A stretch of 62,360 nucleotides of DNA from Bacteroidota bacterium (GTDB lineage Bacteria > Bacteroidota > Bacteroidia > Cytophagales > Cyclobacteriaceae): positions 1-62,360 of the forward strand of contig JACOSO010000005.1 in assembly GCA_016178785.1 (NCBI GenBank). Direction: 5' to 3'. A program made the position numbers and the translations under genes. Below are positions 52,558-61,792 of the stretch, piece after piece. Position 1 is the stretch's first letter. Each line of letters starts with the position of its first letter. Under the pieces are notes generated by a model, which ran no database searches, was not told the DNA's origin, and saw only the letters and a program-made list of their open reading frames with translations.

Positions 52558-53721
52558 TCAATTTTTCACCAACACAGGAATATTTGCAGCCAACACTTGC
52601 AGATCTTCATCTCTTACTTCCTTCTTCTCATCAGCTACAAGCAAAAAGTTTTCGTAGATCGTATTTAACTCTTCACCCTCAAATTGGTGACCAAGCAAAG
52701 ACAGTCGATGTTTCAATGCTGCCCTACCGCTACGTGCTGTGAGTACAATTGAAGAGGAGAGAACACCTACTTGTGCCGGATTCATGATCTCATAATTTTC
52801 GGCATGCTTCAAAAATCCATCCTGATGAATACCCGATGAATGAGCGAACGCATTCGCGCCCACAATTGCTTTGTTTGCCTGCACGGGCATGTGCATCATC
52901 CCTGAAACCAATTTGCTAAGTCCGTAGATTTTTTCAGGTTTAATTCCAGTAACAAAATTCAAATCTTTATGCACCTCGAAGATCATGGCTACTTCTTCGA
53001 GTGAAGTATTGCCTGCTCTTTCGCCAATACCATTGATGGTAACTTCAACTTGTCGTGCACCGTTGATCACACCGCTCACCGTGTTGGCTGTAGCAAGACC
53101 AAGATCATTGTGACAATGAACAGAAATAGTTGCCTTGCTTATATTCTTGACATTCTCAAACAAATAATTGATTCGCTTTCCATATAAGTGAGGCAAGCAG
53201 TACCCTGTAGTATCGGGAATGTTTACTACATCAGCTCCCGCTTCGATCACTGCCTGGGTCATCATCGCAAGAAAAGCAAGATCAGCACGTCCTGCATCCT
53301 CTGCATAAAATTCTACTTCAAAACCTTTGCTCTTTGCATACTGCACAGCCCATACGCCTTGCTCCAATACTTGATCGCGTGTGGACTTGAATTTGTGTTT
53401 GATGTGCACATCGCTTGAGCCTATGCCTGTGTGAATCCGCCCGCGTTTGGCATAGCGTAATGCTTCTGCGGCTACATCAATGTCTTCCTTTTTGGCGCGG
53501 GTCAGTCCGCAGACAATTGGCTCTTTTACAGCTTTGGAGATTTCCACCACTGAAAGAAAATCGCCAGGGCTTGAGATAGGGAAGCCAGCTTCAATTACAT
53601 CTACGCCAAGCAATTCGAGCTCTTTCGCGATGATAATTTTTTCTTCCGTCTTCAACTGACAGCCGGGCACTTGCTCGCCATCGCGAAGAGTGGTATCAAA
53701 GACTTTAATTCGTTGACTCAT
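52558..53721 (-). CDS. leuA: 2-isopropylmalate synthase, short form
   Basis: Condenses acetyl-CoA with 2-ketoisovalerate, the first leucine step. 387 residues: [20 protein letters not shown] (metal Asp), [61 protein letters not shown] and [19 protein letters not shown]. The C-terminal leucine-binding regulatory domain of ~500-residue LeuA enzymes is absent, so feedback control by that route is not expected. Homocitrate- or citramalate-type activity cannot be excluded, but the leuCDB context favours LeuA. Last gene of the operon. Confidence 0.9.
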   Translation of the reverse strand: MSQRIKVFDTTLRDGEQVPGCQLKTEEKIIIAKELELLGVDVIEAGFPISSPGDFLSVVEISKAVKEPIVCGLTRAKKEDIDVAAEALRYAKRGRIHTGIGSSDVHIKHKFKSTRDQVLEQGVWAVQYAKSKGFEVEFYAEDAGRADLAFLAMMTQAVIEAGADVVNIPDTTGYCLPHLYGKRINYLFENVKNISKATISVHCHNDLGLATANTVSGVINGARQVEVTINGIGERAGNTSLEEVAMIFEVHKDLNFVTGIKPEKIYGLSKLVSGMMHMPVQANKAIVGANAFAHSSGIHQDGFLKHAENYEIMNPAQVGVLSSSIVLTARSGRAALKHRLSLLGHQFEGEELNTIYENFLLVADEKKEVRDEDLQVLAANIPVLVKN

Positions 53722-53761
53722 AAATTTCGTTTTTCGTTAATCGTTACTATTTAATTAGTCA

Positions 53762-54895
53762 TTAACTTATTGATGCATTATAGGATGCAGTCTGAAGCAC
53801 AGTGGAATCCAATGCAAGTTTATCCCTCAATTGCTTAGCCACCTTGTTACCCATCTCTGCCGTCTTTAAAATTTTGTTTGATAAAGTTCTTTCATCCGCG
53901 ATATCTGCTGTTCTAAATCCTTCTTTCAATGTTTGCTCAACAGCCTTGATTATTACTTCTGATTCCTTTTTCATTCCAAAAGAAATATCAAGCATCAATG
54001 CCACAGACAAAATCGAAGCGAGTGGGTTTGCGATCCCTTTGCCGGTAATGTCATGTGCACTTCCGTGAATCGGTTCATACAAACCGACAGAATCACCAAT
54101 TGAGGCTGATGCAAGCATCCCCATAGAGCCTGCTATCTGGGATGCCTCATCCGTGAGTATGTCGCCAAATAAATTTCCCGTAAGCACTACATCGAAGCTG
54201 CGGGGATTTTGTATGAGCTTCATGGCAGCCGTATCCACAAACAAATGCTCCAATTGAATATCGGGGTACTGCTTGCCAACCTGCTGAACAGTTTCTCTCC
54301 ACAAGCGTGAACTTTCTAACACGTTTGCTTTGTCAACAGATGTTACTTTCTTCTTTCTTGTCTGAGCTGCCTTAAATGCCTTGTGAGCTATGCGTTCAAT
54401 TTCATAGCGTTGATAGATCATCAAGTCAAAGGCAGTAGCGCCTTCATCCTTTCTTCCTTTTTCACCGAAATAAACATCGCCCGTGAGTTCACGAAAAAAC
54501 AAAATATTGGAACCTTTCAGAATTTCGGGCTTGATACTTGAAGCACTGAGCAATTCATCAAATAATTTAATCGGTCTCAGATTGGCATAAAGTCCAAGTT
54601 CTTTCCTCATTTTCAGCAAGCCCTGCTCAGGTCTTACTTTCAAAGTCGGATCATTGTCATATTTAGGATGGCCAACAGCGCCAAACAAAATCGCATCACA
54701 GTTTTTAAGTTTCGATAATGTCTCCTCAGGCAATGAATTTCCTGTTGCATTGATTGCCTCATGTCCGATTAATCCTTCTTCAAATGAAAACTCGTGACCA
54801 AATATTTCGGCAATCACCTCCAATACTTTCTTTCCCTCGGCAGTTACTTCCTTTCCGATTCCATCTCCAGGCAGAATTACTATTTTCTTTTTCAT
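53762..54895 (-). CDS. leuB: 3-isopropylmalate dehydrogenase
   Basis: NAD-dependent oxidative decarboxylation of 3-isopropylmalate. ATG 54895 (MKKKIVILPGDGIGKEVTAE), 378 residues; GHEAINATGNSLPEETLSKL, AVGHPKYDNDPTLKVRPEQG, RELTGDVYFGEKG, VDKANVLESSRLWRETV and the signature NLFGDILTDEASQIAGSMGM. It lies 16 bases after leuD. Confidence 0.97.
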   Translation of the reverse strand: MKKKIVILPGDGIGKEVTAEGKKVLEVIAEIFGHEFSFEEGLIGHEAINATGNSLPEETLSKLKNCDAILFGAVGHPKYDNDPTLKVRPEQGLLKMRKELGLYANLRPIKLFDELLSASSIKPEILKGSNILFFRELTGDVYFGEKGRKDEGATAFDLMIYQRYEIERIAHKAFKAAQTRKKKVTSVDKANVLESSRLWRETVQQVGKQYPDIQLEHLFVDTAAMKLIQNPRSFDVVLTGNLFGDILTDEASQIAGSMGMLASASIGDSVGLYEPIHGSAHDITGKGIANPLASILSVALMLDISFGMKKESEVIIKAVEQTLKEGFRTADIADERTLSNKILKTAEMGNKVAKQLRDKLALDSTVLQTASYNASIS

Positions 54896-54911
54896 CTTTA
54901 ATTCCAGGTTC

Positions 54912-55514
54912 TTATAATTCGAGACTCGCTGTCTGAAGTCTTTCAAATACTTTTATCTCTCCTCTCAAACTCAACAAGTAGTCAATATCATCATACCCAT
55001 TCATCAGGCATTCCTTTTTGTAAGCATTGATCTCAAATTTTTCTTGTTCGCCCCCAAGTGCAACGATTTGATTTTGCAGATCGACAGTAATCTCTGTTAT
55101 CGGATTTTGCTCGATCATTTTAAAAATCCTTTTCAGAAATTGATCACTTACAACTACGGGCAACAATCCATTGTTCAATGCGTTGTTTTTAAAAATATCA
55201 GCAAAGAAACTGGAGATGACTGCGCGAAATCCATAATCATAAATTGCCCAAGCTGCATGCTCTCGACTGCTGCCACAACCGAAATTCTTTCCAGCGACTA
55301 AAATCTGCCCGAAATATTTTGAATCGTTCAATACAAAATCTTTGAGCGGTTGGTTGTTAGGATCAAATCGCCAATCGCGAAATAAATTGTTCCCAAAACC
55401 TTCGCGCGTGGTCGCTTTCAAAAAGCGCGCTGGAATAATCTGATCCGTGTCAATGTTCTCCATTGAAAGCGGTACGGCTGTAGATTTTAAGGCTATAAAT
55501 TTATCTTTACTCAT
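54912..55514 (-). CDS. leuD: 3-isopropylmalate dehydratase small subunit
   Basis: 200 residues: [40 protein letters not shown] and the swivelling-domain motif [20 protein letters not shown], then [20 protein letters not shown]. With LeuC it isomerises 2- to 3-isopropylmalate. ATG 55514. It stands 8 bases after the possible small orf described at 55522-55727. Confidence 0.97.
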   Translation of the reverse strand: MSKDKFIALKSTAVPLSMENIDTDQIIPARFLKATTREGFGNNLFRDWRFDPNNQPLKDFVLNDSKYFGQILVAGKNFGCGSSREHAAWAIYDYGFRAVISSFFADIFKNNALNNGLLPVVVSDQFLKRIFKMIEQNPITEITVDLQNQIVALGGEQEKFEINAYKKECLMNGYDDIDYLLSLRGEIKVFERLQTASLEL

Positions 55515-55521
55515 TTCAATT

Positions 55522-55727
55522 CTAGTTTTGACCAGTTATCCCAAGCAGATACATTTTCATGGATACACCTGAGTGGTTAAGCCAATCTTCATACTCATCA
55601 ATTGTTTTACGTCTGTCCGACTCCGCGATTTATTATCGCGCGCCAGAGTTCTTTTGTCTAAAACTTTGTTAGCGCCTGTTGGCATGGTCGCCTTTTGTAT
55701 AGCAATATGTTGACTGCTTATTTCCAT
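55522..55727 (-). pseudogene. Possible small orf between leuC and leuD, frameshifted at an A4 run
   Basis: ATG 55727 overlaps the leuC stop (TAATG). The plain frame gives 56 residues ([20 protein letters not shown]...) ending at TGA 55557. Adding one A to the AAAA run after ...RTDVK switches to TIDEYEDWLNHSGVSMKMYL, then LGITGQN and TAG at 55524-55522, giving 68 residues and an 8-base gap to leuD. The protein-like second half and tight packing suggest a real gene with a sequence error or recent mutation; family unknown. Confidence 0.4.
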
Positions 55728-57136
55728 TAAACAAATTCTCTCACGTCAGTTACTTTTCCTGTAATCGCAGCAATTGCCGCGCTGAGCGGGCTCGCCAAAA
55801 ATGTTCTCGACTTCGGCCCTTGTCTTCCTTCAAAATTTCTGTTGGAAGTGCTGATGCAATATTTTCCTGCCGGCACTTTATCCTCATTCATTCCCAAACA
55901 TGCTGAGCATCCGGGACTGCGCAACTCAAATCCTGCTGCTTCAAAAATTTTGTCGAGGCCTTCTTGCTTCGCCTGTGTTTCTACTTGCTTCGAGCCAGGA
56001 ATCACCCACACTTCAACATTGCTCGCCTTCCTTTTTCCCCTAACGATATCCGCCACCAAACGCAAATCTTCAATTCGCGCATTGGTGCAACTGCCTATAA
56101 AAACATAATCCACAGTTTTGCCGAGAAGTCGCGAGCCCGGTTCAAGACCCATGTACTCAAGCGATTTCTTGAAAGAAGTTTGTTCACTCATTTCTTTCAA
56201 TTCGGCAACTGTTGGGATGCGATCGGTCACCTTCATGCCCATACCCGGGTTGGTTCCGTAAGTGATCATTGGTGCAATGTCGGCCGCATCAAAGATCAGC
56301 TCGCTATCGTACTTTGCGTCTTCATCTGTTTTAAGATGCTCCCAATTTTTCTTTGCATCATCAAATGCTTTTCCTTGTGGCGCAAATTTTCTTTCCTTGA
56401 TGTAGTTGTAGGTTGTTTCATCGGGAGCGATCAGTCCTCCACGTGCGCCCATCTCAATGCTCATGTTGCAGATGGTCATACGCGCTTCCATCGATAAACT
56501 TCGAATAGCACTTCCGGTGTACTCAACAAAATACCCTGTCGCTCCGCTTGCTGAAATTTTTGAGATGATGTAAAGAATGATGTCCTTGCTCACCACGCCC
56601 TTTCCGAGTTGACCGTTGATTTCAATTTTCATTGTCTTCGGCTTGTACTGCAACACGCATTGGGTAGCTAGTACTTGCTCAACTTCACTCGTGCCGATAC
56701 CAAACGCAATGTTGCCGAAAGCACCGTGTGTGGAGGTGTGACTGTCACCACAAACGATAGTCATGCCTGGCAACGTCAAGCCAAGCTCGGGGCCGATAAT
56801 GTGAACGATGCCCTGAAATGGATGACCAAGATCATAAAGTTCAACACCAAACTCTTTGCAATTTTTTCTTAGCGTTTCAACCTGATGACGGGATAATGCT
56901 TCTTTAATGGGAAGATGCTGATCCTTCGTAGGCACATTGTGATCAGCGGTTGCTGTTGTGCGAGCAGTATTAAAGACTTTTATTCCTCGTTTGCGCAGGC
57001 CGTCAAATGCTTGAGGACTTGTCACTTCATGGATAAAATGCCGATCGATGAAAAGCGCATCAGGGTAACCCTCAGCGTGCTTCACCACATGTGCATCCCA
57101 GATTTTTTCAAAAATTGTTTTTGGATTTTCGCTCAC
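55727..57136 (-). CDS. leuC: 3-isopropylmalate dehydratase large subunit
   Basis: 469 residues, aconitase family with a [4Fe-4S] cluster. [20 protein letters not shown] near the start, [39 protein letters not shown] and [20 protein letters not shown] (cluster cysteines). The start is GTG 57136 ([11 protein letters not shown]). First gene of the leu operon, preceded by a leader hairpin (57172-57211). Confidence 0.97.
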   Translation of the reverse strand: MSENPKTIFEKIWDAHVVKHAEGYPDALFIDRHFIHEVTSPQAFDGLRKRGIKVFNTARTTATADHNVPTKDQHLPIKEALSRHQVETLRKNCKEFGVELYDLGHPFQGIVHIIGPELGLTLPGMTIVCGDSHTSTHGAFGNIAFGIGTSEVEQVLATQCVLQYKPKTMKIEINGQLGKGVVSKDIILYIISKISASGATGYFVEYTGSAIRSLSMEARMTICNMSIEMGARGGLIAPDETTYNYIKERKFAPQGKAFDDAKKNWEHLKTDEDAKYDSELIFDAADIAPMITYGTNPGMGMKVTDRIPTVAELKEMSEQTSFKKSLEYMGLEPGSRLLGKTVDYVFIGSCTNARIEDLRLVADIVRGKRKASNVEVWVIPGSKQVETQAKQEGLDKIFEAAGFELRSPGCSACLGMNEDKVPAGKYCISTSNRNFEGRQGPKSRTFLASPLSAAIAAITGKVTDVREFV

Positions 57137-57171
57137 AACAAGTGTTCGTTTGTTCTACATCCTTGAAATGC

Positions 57172-57211
57172 AAATCGCCCTGCCAACTAAAATGTGATGA
57201 CAGGGCGATTT
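57172..57211 (-). promoter_or_regulatory. Leader hairpin before leuC
   Basis: Perfect 11-bp stem AAATCGCCCTG / CAGGGCGATTT around an 18-base loop, 35 bases upstream of the leuC start. There is no T-run on either side, and I see no leucine-rich leader peptide, so it is not a classical attenuator; it may stabilise or block translation of the leader. Confidence 0.45.
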
Positions 57212-57322
57212 GAAATATGTAAGTACGAAGGTCGAAAAAAAAAATCACGTTCTTAGTTAATAGTCAAAAAAAATTCTAACTCCATACAATTGTTAGTTAA
57301 GATTTCGATGATGGTTTTTTAT

Positions 57323-57330
57323 TAGTTTTG
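57323..57330 (+). promoter_or_regulatory. -7 box (TAGTTTTG)
   Basis: Exact TAnnTTTG, 28 bases before ATG 57358; upstream T-rich sequence lacks a clear TTTG at -33. Confidence 0.5.
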
Positions 57331-57357
57331 ACTGTACTAACCAGAAGCAAAGCCCTT

Positions 57358-57828
57358 ATGAAAATCAATTTATTTCTCCAGATAATTCTATTTCTAATTT
57401 GTTCTAAATCGTTCAGTCAGCACATTGGGATGAGCATTCAGGATGCTGAAAAAAAGCAGATAAAAATTGAACAACTCGAACAGAATTATAAGAGCGCGGT
57501 GGCAACACCTCCTACTGAATCAGTTTTCAAGCCTGAAGAATTACAAGAGGCCTATATCAAGCTCTTAAACGATTGGGGAAAATTTTTATCAAAAAATAAT
57601 TTCAAATGGGAAAAGAAAACCAAATGCTTTCAACGAATTTATTTTAACAATGACGGCACAATAGATTACTTTATTTTCAATTTCCTTGGCAAGCCTGAAG
57701 ACAAGCCATCCGAGGAAAAGCAAACAGAGTTCAATCGACTGCTGAATGCGTTTATTCAAGACTACAAATTTGCGTTAACTGCTAAAGTAAAGTTTGCACA
57801 ATGTAGCCCAACCACGTATACGCCCTAA
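57358..57828 (+). CDS. Exported protein of unknown function (156 aa)
   Basis: ATG 57358 gives a signal peptide (MKINLFLQIILFLICSKSFS, cleavage near SQH). The mature part (IGMSIQDAEKKQIKIEQLEQ; LLNDWGKFLSKNNFKWEKKT; FQRIYFNNDGTIDYFIFNFL; ALTAKVKFAQCSPTTYTP) resembles small periplasmic TonB-like C-terminal folds in strand order, but no family can be asserted. An upstream TTG would put charged residues before the signal. Confidence 0.62.
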   Translation: MKINLFLQIILFLICSKSFSQHIGMSIQDAEKKQIKIEQLEQNYKSAVATPPTESVFKPEELQEAYIKLLNDWGKFLSKNNFKWEKKTKCFQRIYFNNDGTIDYFIFNFLGKPEDKPSEEKQTEFNRLLNAFIQDYKFALTAKVKFAQCSPTTYTP

Positions 57829-57862
57829 TGAACTTTTCTGAACTTCGAATGTTATAGTTTCG

Positions 57863-57870
57863 TAACTTTG
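57863..57870 (+). promoter_or_regulatory. -7 box (TAACTTTG), near-leaderless start
   Basis: Exact TAnnTTTG ending 4 bases before the ATG of the 54-residue protein. If used, the transcript would be leaderless or nearly so. Confidence 0.45.
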
Positions 57871-57874
57871 AGAC

Positions 57875-58039
57875 ATGATTCAGAATGTACTTATTTTGTT
57901 GGCGTTGGGCGGGGCCATGGTATACATCGGCAGGATAATTTATAAATCATTCCAGTCAAAAAATTCTTGTGCCACGGGTTGCGGCAAATGTGCCGAATCT
58001 GCTGAAAATAAAGCGATAGGAATACCTTCAAAAAACTGA
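57875..58039 (+). CDS. FeoB-associated Cys-rich membrane protein
   Basis: 54 residues: one N-terminal membrane helix (MIQNVLILLALGGAMVYIGR) and a short tail with SCATGCGKCAES, the Cys cluster of the FeoB-associated Cys-rich family. These small proteins often accompany Fe2+ uptake; feoB is not in this window. It is too short for usual gene calling, but the motif and helix are clear. Confidence 0.8.
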   Translation: MIQNVLILLALGGAMVYIGRIIYKSFQSKNSCATGCGKCAESAENKAIGIPSKN

Positions 58040-58101
58040 GCAAGAAACAGGTTGAACAAGAAGCTGTTAAAAATCAATTTTGAGTCGTTAATTTATTTAA
58101 T

Positions 58102-58962
58102 ATGAATACGACATCAGAAAAAGATTTTAATTACCAGCGCATCGAAAATGCCATTCGGTATCTCGAGGAAAATTTTCAACGCCAACCTGAGTTGGATGAA
58201 GTAGCAGAGAAAGTTCATCTCTCTTCCTTTCACTTTCAAAGAATTTTTACAGAGTGGGCTGGCATTAGCCCCAAACGGTTTTTGCAATTTCTTACAGTCG
58301 ATTTTCTGAAGGGAAAATTGAATGAAACTAAAAACCTGATCGATGCAGCTGATGCTGCAGGGCTTTCAAGTCAGTCGCGAGTTTACGACCTATTCACTAC
58401 ACTCGAAGCGGTCACTCCACAAGAATATAAACTCAGAGGCTCGGGCATTCGAATTGAATACGGCTTTCATGAAACTCCGTTTGGCATTACGCTGATTGGA
58501 GTTACTGAACGTGGAATCTGCTGGCTTTCGTTTTTGCAAAGCGATGAAGACCCAAGAAAAGAATTAGAGAAAATGAAGGAGCATTGGCACAACTCTGTTT
58601 TTCATCAAGATCAGGAGTTGACGAACGGATTCATTCAAACAATTTTTAACCAGAAAGACTCAAATGCACAAAGAAAACTTCATGTGCTTGTAAAGGGCAC
58701 GAACTTTCAAATCAAGGTATGGGAAGCCCTGCTTCGATTGCCGATGGGAAGTGTAATTACCTATCAGGGCATAGCTCAGCAAATTCAAAGTCCTAAAGCA
58801 ATGCAGGCGGTGGGTTCAGCTGTTGGCTCAAATCACATTGCCTATCTCATTCCATGCCATCGTGTGATTCGCAAAGATGGAGTGCTTGGGGAATATCGCT
58901 GGAGCGCCACCCGCAAGAAAAGTATTATCGGTTGGGAGATGGCGAAAGCAATTGGTCAATGA
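58102..58962 (+). CDS. AraC HTH fused to O6-methylguanine-DNA methyltransferase (Ada-like)
   Basis: 286 residues. N-terminal AraC HTH (IRYLEENFQRQPELDEVAEK; LSSFHFQRIFTEWAGISPKR), then an MGMT domain with FGITLIGVTERGICWLSFL, FQIKVWEALLRLPMGSVITY and the methyl acceptor LIPCHRVIRKDGVLGEYRWS (Cys252). The Ada N-terminal zinc/phosphotriester domain is missing, so it cannot sense phosphotriester damage; the AraC-MGMT form is known in Bacteroidota and other phyla. It repairs O6-alkylguanine and may regulate alkylation genes. Confidence 0.94.
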   Translation: MNTTSEKDFNYQRIENAIRYLEENFQRQPELDEVAEKVHLSSFHFQRIFTEWAGISPKRFLQFLTVDFLKGKLNETKNLIDAADAAGLSSQSRVYDLFTTLEAVTPQEYKLRGSGIRIEYGFHETPFGITLIGVTERGICWLSFLQSDEDPRKELEKMKEHWHNSVFHQDQELTNGFIQTIFNQKDSNAQRKLHVLVKGTNFQIKVWEALLRLPMGSVITYQGIAQQIQSPKAMQAVGSAVGSNHIAYLIPCHRVIRKDGVLGEYRWSATRKKSIIGWEMAKAIGQ

Positions 58963-59700
58963 TCAATCTGTCGATTTTTTTCGATTGAGTTGTTGCGCCA
59001 TTTTTAAAGTGTGTTCCAATGATTTTACGCTCGCCCAATCGTTATGCCCGGGGATGATATATTTTGGCTCCCTACATTTTTTCTGAACATTATTTAATGT
59101 CGCAGCATAATCAGGGACACTTGCATCCGATAAATTACCAAGGCTGCTATCCGCTGTGCTTTTGATTAAGCAACCACCGTAAAGCACCTTTTCTTTTTCA
59201 AACCAAATGACAATGTTGTCCGGAGCATGACCATGTCCCGGAAAGTAAGTTTGAAATGAATATTGACCGATTGCAAATAGAGTATCCTTGTCAATCAAAA
59301 ATTCGGCTCTTTTCTTTCCTCCCTTCCTGCTCAGTTCGTCTGTCTTCTTCGTAGTATATGTTCTAATTCCTTTGCTTTTATAATATTCAAGTCCTCCTGT
59401 TCTGTCTTCGTGAAAATGGGTAGCAATACACAGCGCAACATCTTTATTGTGCCTCAATTTTATACTATCAAGCAATGGTTGAAATTGTGTTGTATCCCAT
59501 GGTGAGTCAATCAGAACTACACCTTGATTTGTTACGAGGTACATTCCATTTGCCGGTATCCGATTCCCTTGAAAGAAATTATATGTAGTGTAAACATAAA
59601 AGTCGTCCGTCAATCGGGAAATTTTCAGTTTATCTGAATTCTGTCCGAAAATGTTTTGGAAGAAAAACAAAAAAAAGACCGCCAATACTATCCTGTGCAT
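58963..59700 (-). CDS. Subclass B1 metallo-beta-lactamase
   Basis: 245 residues with signal peptide (MHRIVLAVFFLFFFQNIFGQ). The complete B1 zinc set is present: His95, His97 and Asp99 in THFHEDRTGG, His158 in GHGHAPDN, Cys177 in LYGGCLIKS, His219 in IIPGHNDW; the substrate Lys180 and the Asn189 block SLGNLSDA are also there. It fits the BlaB/IND/CGB-like B1 enzymes of environmental Bacteroidota, which hydrolyse penicillins and often carbapenems. It is convergent with the Ada-like gene, directly adjoining it. No mobile element is visible beside it, so it is probably intrinsic. Confidence 0.93.
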   Translation of the reverse strand: MHRIVLAVFFLFFFQNIFGQNSDKLKISRLTDDFYVYTTYNFFQGNRIPANGMYLVTNQGVVLIDSPWDTTQFQPLLDSIKLRHNKDVALCIATHFHEDRTGGLEYYKSKGIRTYTTKKTDELSRKGGKKRAEFLIDKDTLFAIGQYSFQTYFPGHGHAPDNIVIWFEKEKVLYGGCLIKSTADSSLGNLSDASVPDYAATLNNVQKKCREPKYIIPGHNDWASVKSLEHTLKMAQQLNRKKSTD

Positions 59701-59736
59701 AATGTTGTTAATAAATGAAGATGATTCCGTTGTGAG

Positions 59737-61101
59737 TTATCCTTTCAGGTGATATGCCTTCGGTTTTGTAAATGCACGAAGACCAGCGTGTGAAAGTGTA
59801 GCTCCAAATCCAGAATGATTTCTACCACTCCACGGAACCGATGCACTTACACGGTCGCAACAATTCCAATAACCGGTTCCCGTGTTGATTTGTTGCAAAA
59901 TTGTTTCGGCATGATTTTGATCAGAACTATAAACGGAGGCGGTTAATCCATATTCAGTATCCTTCATTAATTCAATAGCCTCCGCATCATTTTTCACTTT
60001 CATAATGCCTATCACAGGTCCAAAAGATTCTTCGCGCATCACACTCATGGAGTGGTTCACATTTGTCAGAACTGTTGGCTGAAAGTAAAATCCTTTCCCA
60101 GAAACTGCTTGTCCGCCAAGTAGAACCTTTGCTCCTTTTTGAATTGCTTCATCCACTTGAATTTGTAGAAATTTTATTTGCTCCCTTCGCGACAATGGTC
60201 CGAAGTAAACTCCTTTCTCGAACGGGCTTCCAATCTTCCAGGATTGAACTTCTTTTACAAACTCATCAACATACTTGTCATAAATTTTTTCATGAACATA
60301 AATTCGTTCTACTGCGCAGCAACTTTGTCCATTGTTATAAAATGCACCATCGGCAGTGCCTGCGGCCACAGATTTAATGTCGGCAACATCATCGGCAACA
60401 TAAAGTGGATCTTTTCCGCCAAGTTCACACTGACACGGCACCATCTTTGGAGCTACCTTTCCATAAATATATTTACCCGTTTTATAAGAGCCCGTAAAGA
60501 AATATCCATCCATTGGAAGATTGAGCAGAATCTCACCAACACCTCTTCCGCCTACAGCCACGTGAAAAACATTTTGAGGAATACCAGCCTCATTCAGAAG
60601 TTTTTCAATTTCGAGACCAGTAAGAATGGAGTACTCTGAGGGTTTGTACATCACCGCATTGCCGGCAAGGAGCGCTGGCACAAAAACATTAACTCCAACG
60701 AGATAAGGGTAATTCCATGCAGATATATTGCCGATCACGCCTAACGGTTCGTAGACAATTTTCTCCGTGAGGCTCTGTTCGTGGATCATCACCTCGTCAG
60801 ATAAATACTTTGAAGCGTTATCGGTAAGCCATTGAATGCGAGCGCATGCTCCGTTAATTTCATTCCTCGATTGCTGCAGTGGCTTACCAACTTCAGAAGT
60901 TAATACAGAAGCAAGAGATTCAATATTTTTTTTGAGTAGCTGGGAGAATTTTCTTAGAAAATCTATTCTTTCGCCTAAAGGAACTCTTTGCCAATCTTGC
61001 TGCGCAGATTTTAATTCTTTGAATTTCCTATTCAGGGATTGTTCATCATCTTCTTTTAATTCCTTGATGATTTCCTCCGTTGCTGGATTTACTATTTGCA
61101 T
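59737..61101 (-). CDS. Aldehyde dehydrogenase family protein
   Basis: 454 residues: FTGSYKTGKYIYGK (nucleotide region), CELGGKDPLYVADDVADIKS (general base Glu), NNGQSCCAVERIYVHEKIYD (catalytic Cys), EESFGPVIGIMKVKNDAEAI, then GYWNCCDRVSASVPWSGRNH. An NAD(P)-dependent oxidation of aldehydes to acids. Its operon with a class I amidotransferase-type hydrolase (3-base gap) and Fe-ADH suggests it oxidises a gamma-glutamylamino aldehyde. Confidence 0.92.
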   Translation of the reverse strand: MQIVNPATEEIIKELKEDDEQSLNRKFKELKSAQQDWQRVPLGERIDFLRKFSQLLKKNIESLASVLTSEVGKPLQQSRNEINGACARIQWLTDNASKYLSDEVMIHEQSLTEKIVYEPLGVIGNISAWNYPYLVGVNVFVPALLAGNAVMYKPSEYSILTGLEIEKLLNEAGIPQNVFHVAVGGRGVGEILLNLPMDGYFFTGSYKTGKYIYGKVAPKMVPCQCELGGKDPLYVADDVADIKSVAAGTADGAFYNNGQSCCAVERIYVHEKIYDKYVDEFVKEVQSWKIGSPFEKGVYFGPLSRREQIKFLQIQVDEAIQKGAKVLLGGQAVSGKGFYFQPTVLTNVNHSMSVMREESFGPVIGIMKVKNDAEAIELMKDTEYGLTASVYSSDQNHAETILQQINTGTGYWNCCDRVSASVPWSGRNHSGFGATLSHAGLRAFTKPKAYHLKG

Positions 61102-61104
61102 GTT

Positions 61105-61782
61105 CTAGATTTTTCTGGCCGCATCTAAAAAACTATTTCTAATATTTTTTGACAGCGGGCTATTTTGATTCTCCATTCGCTCGGGGTGCCATTGTACTGC
61201 AAGTAAAAATGGTTGACCTTTTTCACTTCGTTCTATCCCTTCGATTATTCCGTCATTCGCTTTGCAATTCACTTTTAGATTTTGCCCAAGTTTGTCAATT
61301 GCCTGGTGATGTGAGCTGTTAACATTTCCATTTCTGATTTGAGATATGCCATGCAACAAAGTGTCATGATCAATGATAACCTCGTGTGTCTTATCTGGGC
61401 CGCCCTTATGAGTCTTGTTCAGTTCACCCAAATCTTGTTTTAGGCTTCCGTCAAAGAAGCAATTGATCAATTGTAAACCTCTGCATATCCCTAGGATGGG
61501 GAGCTTATTTTCTTGTGCTTTCTTGATAGCCGAAATTTCAAATTGATCGCGTGCTTCATCAAAACCTTCCACGCCAGGATAATTTAACTCCGAATTATTG
61601 TAGAATTTGGGATGCACATCAATACCTCCACTCAAAACAAGTCCATCACAACTATGCAGCTCATCCAAATTATTTTTACCAGCCGAAAGTTCCACGACTT
61701 CAATTGCATCATCTCCCTTCAGCCAGTTTACATAGTTCAAATGTTTCTTTTCACTTCCGGTATATGTCAGTCCTATTCTCAT
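61105..61782 (-). CDS. Class I glutamine amidotransferase-like hydrolase (peptidase C26, PuuD-like)
   Basis: 225 residues. The substrate loop GLVLSGGIDVHPKFYNN, nucleophile Cys100 in ILGICRGLQLINCFFDGSLK, KTHEVIIDHDTLLHGI and SSHHQAIDKLGQNLKVNCKA, with the His-Glu pair in LAVQWHPERM, place it with gamma-glutamyl-GABA hydrolases. It would split a gamma-glutamyl amide into glutamate and the oxidised amine product. It lies between Fe-ADH (11 bases upstream) and ALDH (3 bases downstream). Confidence 0.92.
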   Translation of the reverse strand: MRIGLTYTGSEKKHLNYVNWLKGDDAIEVVELSAGKNNLDELHSCDGLVLSGGIDVHPKFYNNSELNYPGVEGFDEARDQFEISAIKKAQENKLPILGICRGLQLINCFFDGSLKQDLGELNKTHKGGPDKTHEVIIDHDTLLHGISQIRNGNVNSSHHQAIDKLGQNLKVNCKANDGIIEGIERSEKGQPFLLAVQWHPERMENQNSPLSKNIRNSFLDAARKI

Positions 61783-61792
61783 TTCAAGATTC

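Noticed and set aside
55964..56497. 177-codon plus-strand frame opposite leuC
   Set aside because: Shadow of leuC, which is certain.
57172..57211. Leucine attenuator or terminator
   Set aside because: Strong stem, but no U-tract on either strand and no leader peptide with leucine codons seen; kept only as a leader hairpin.
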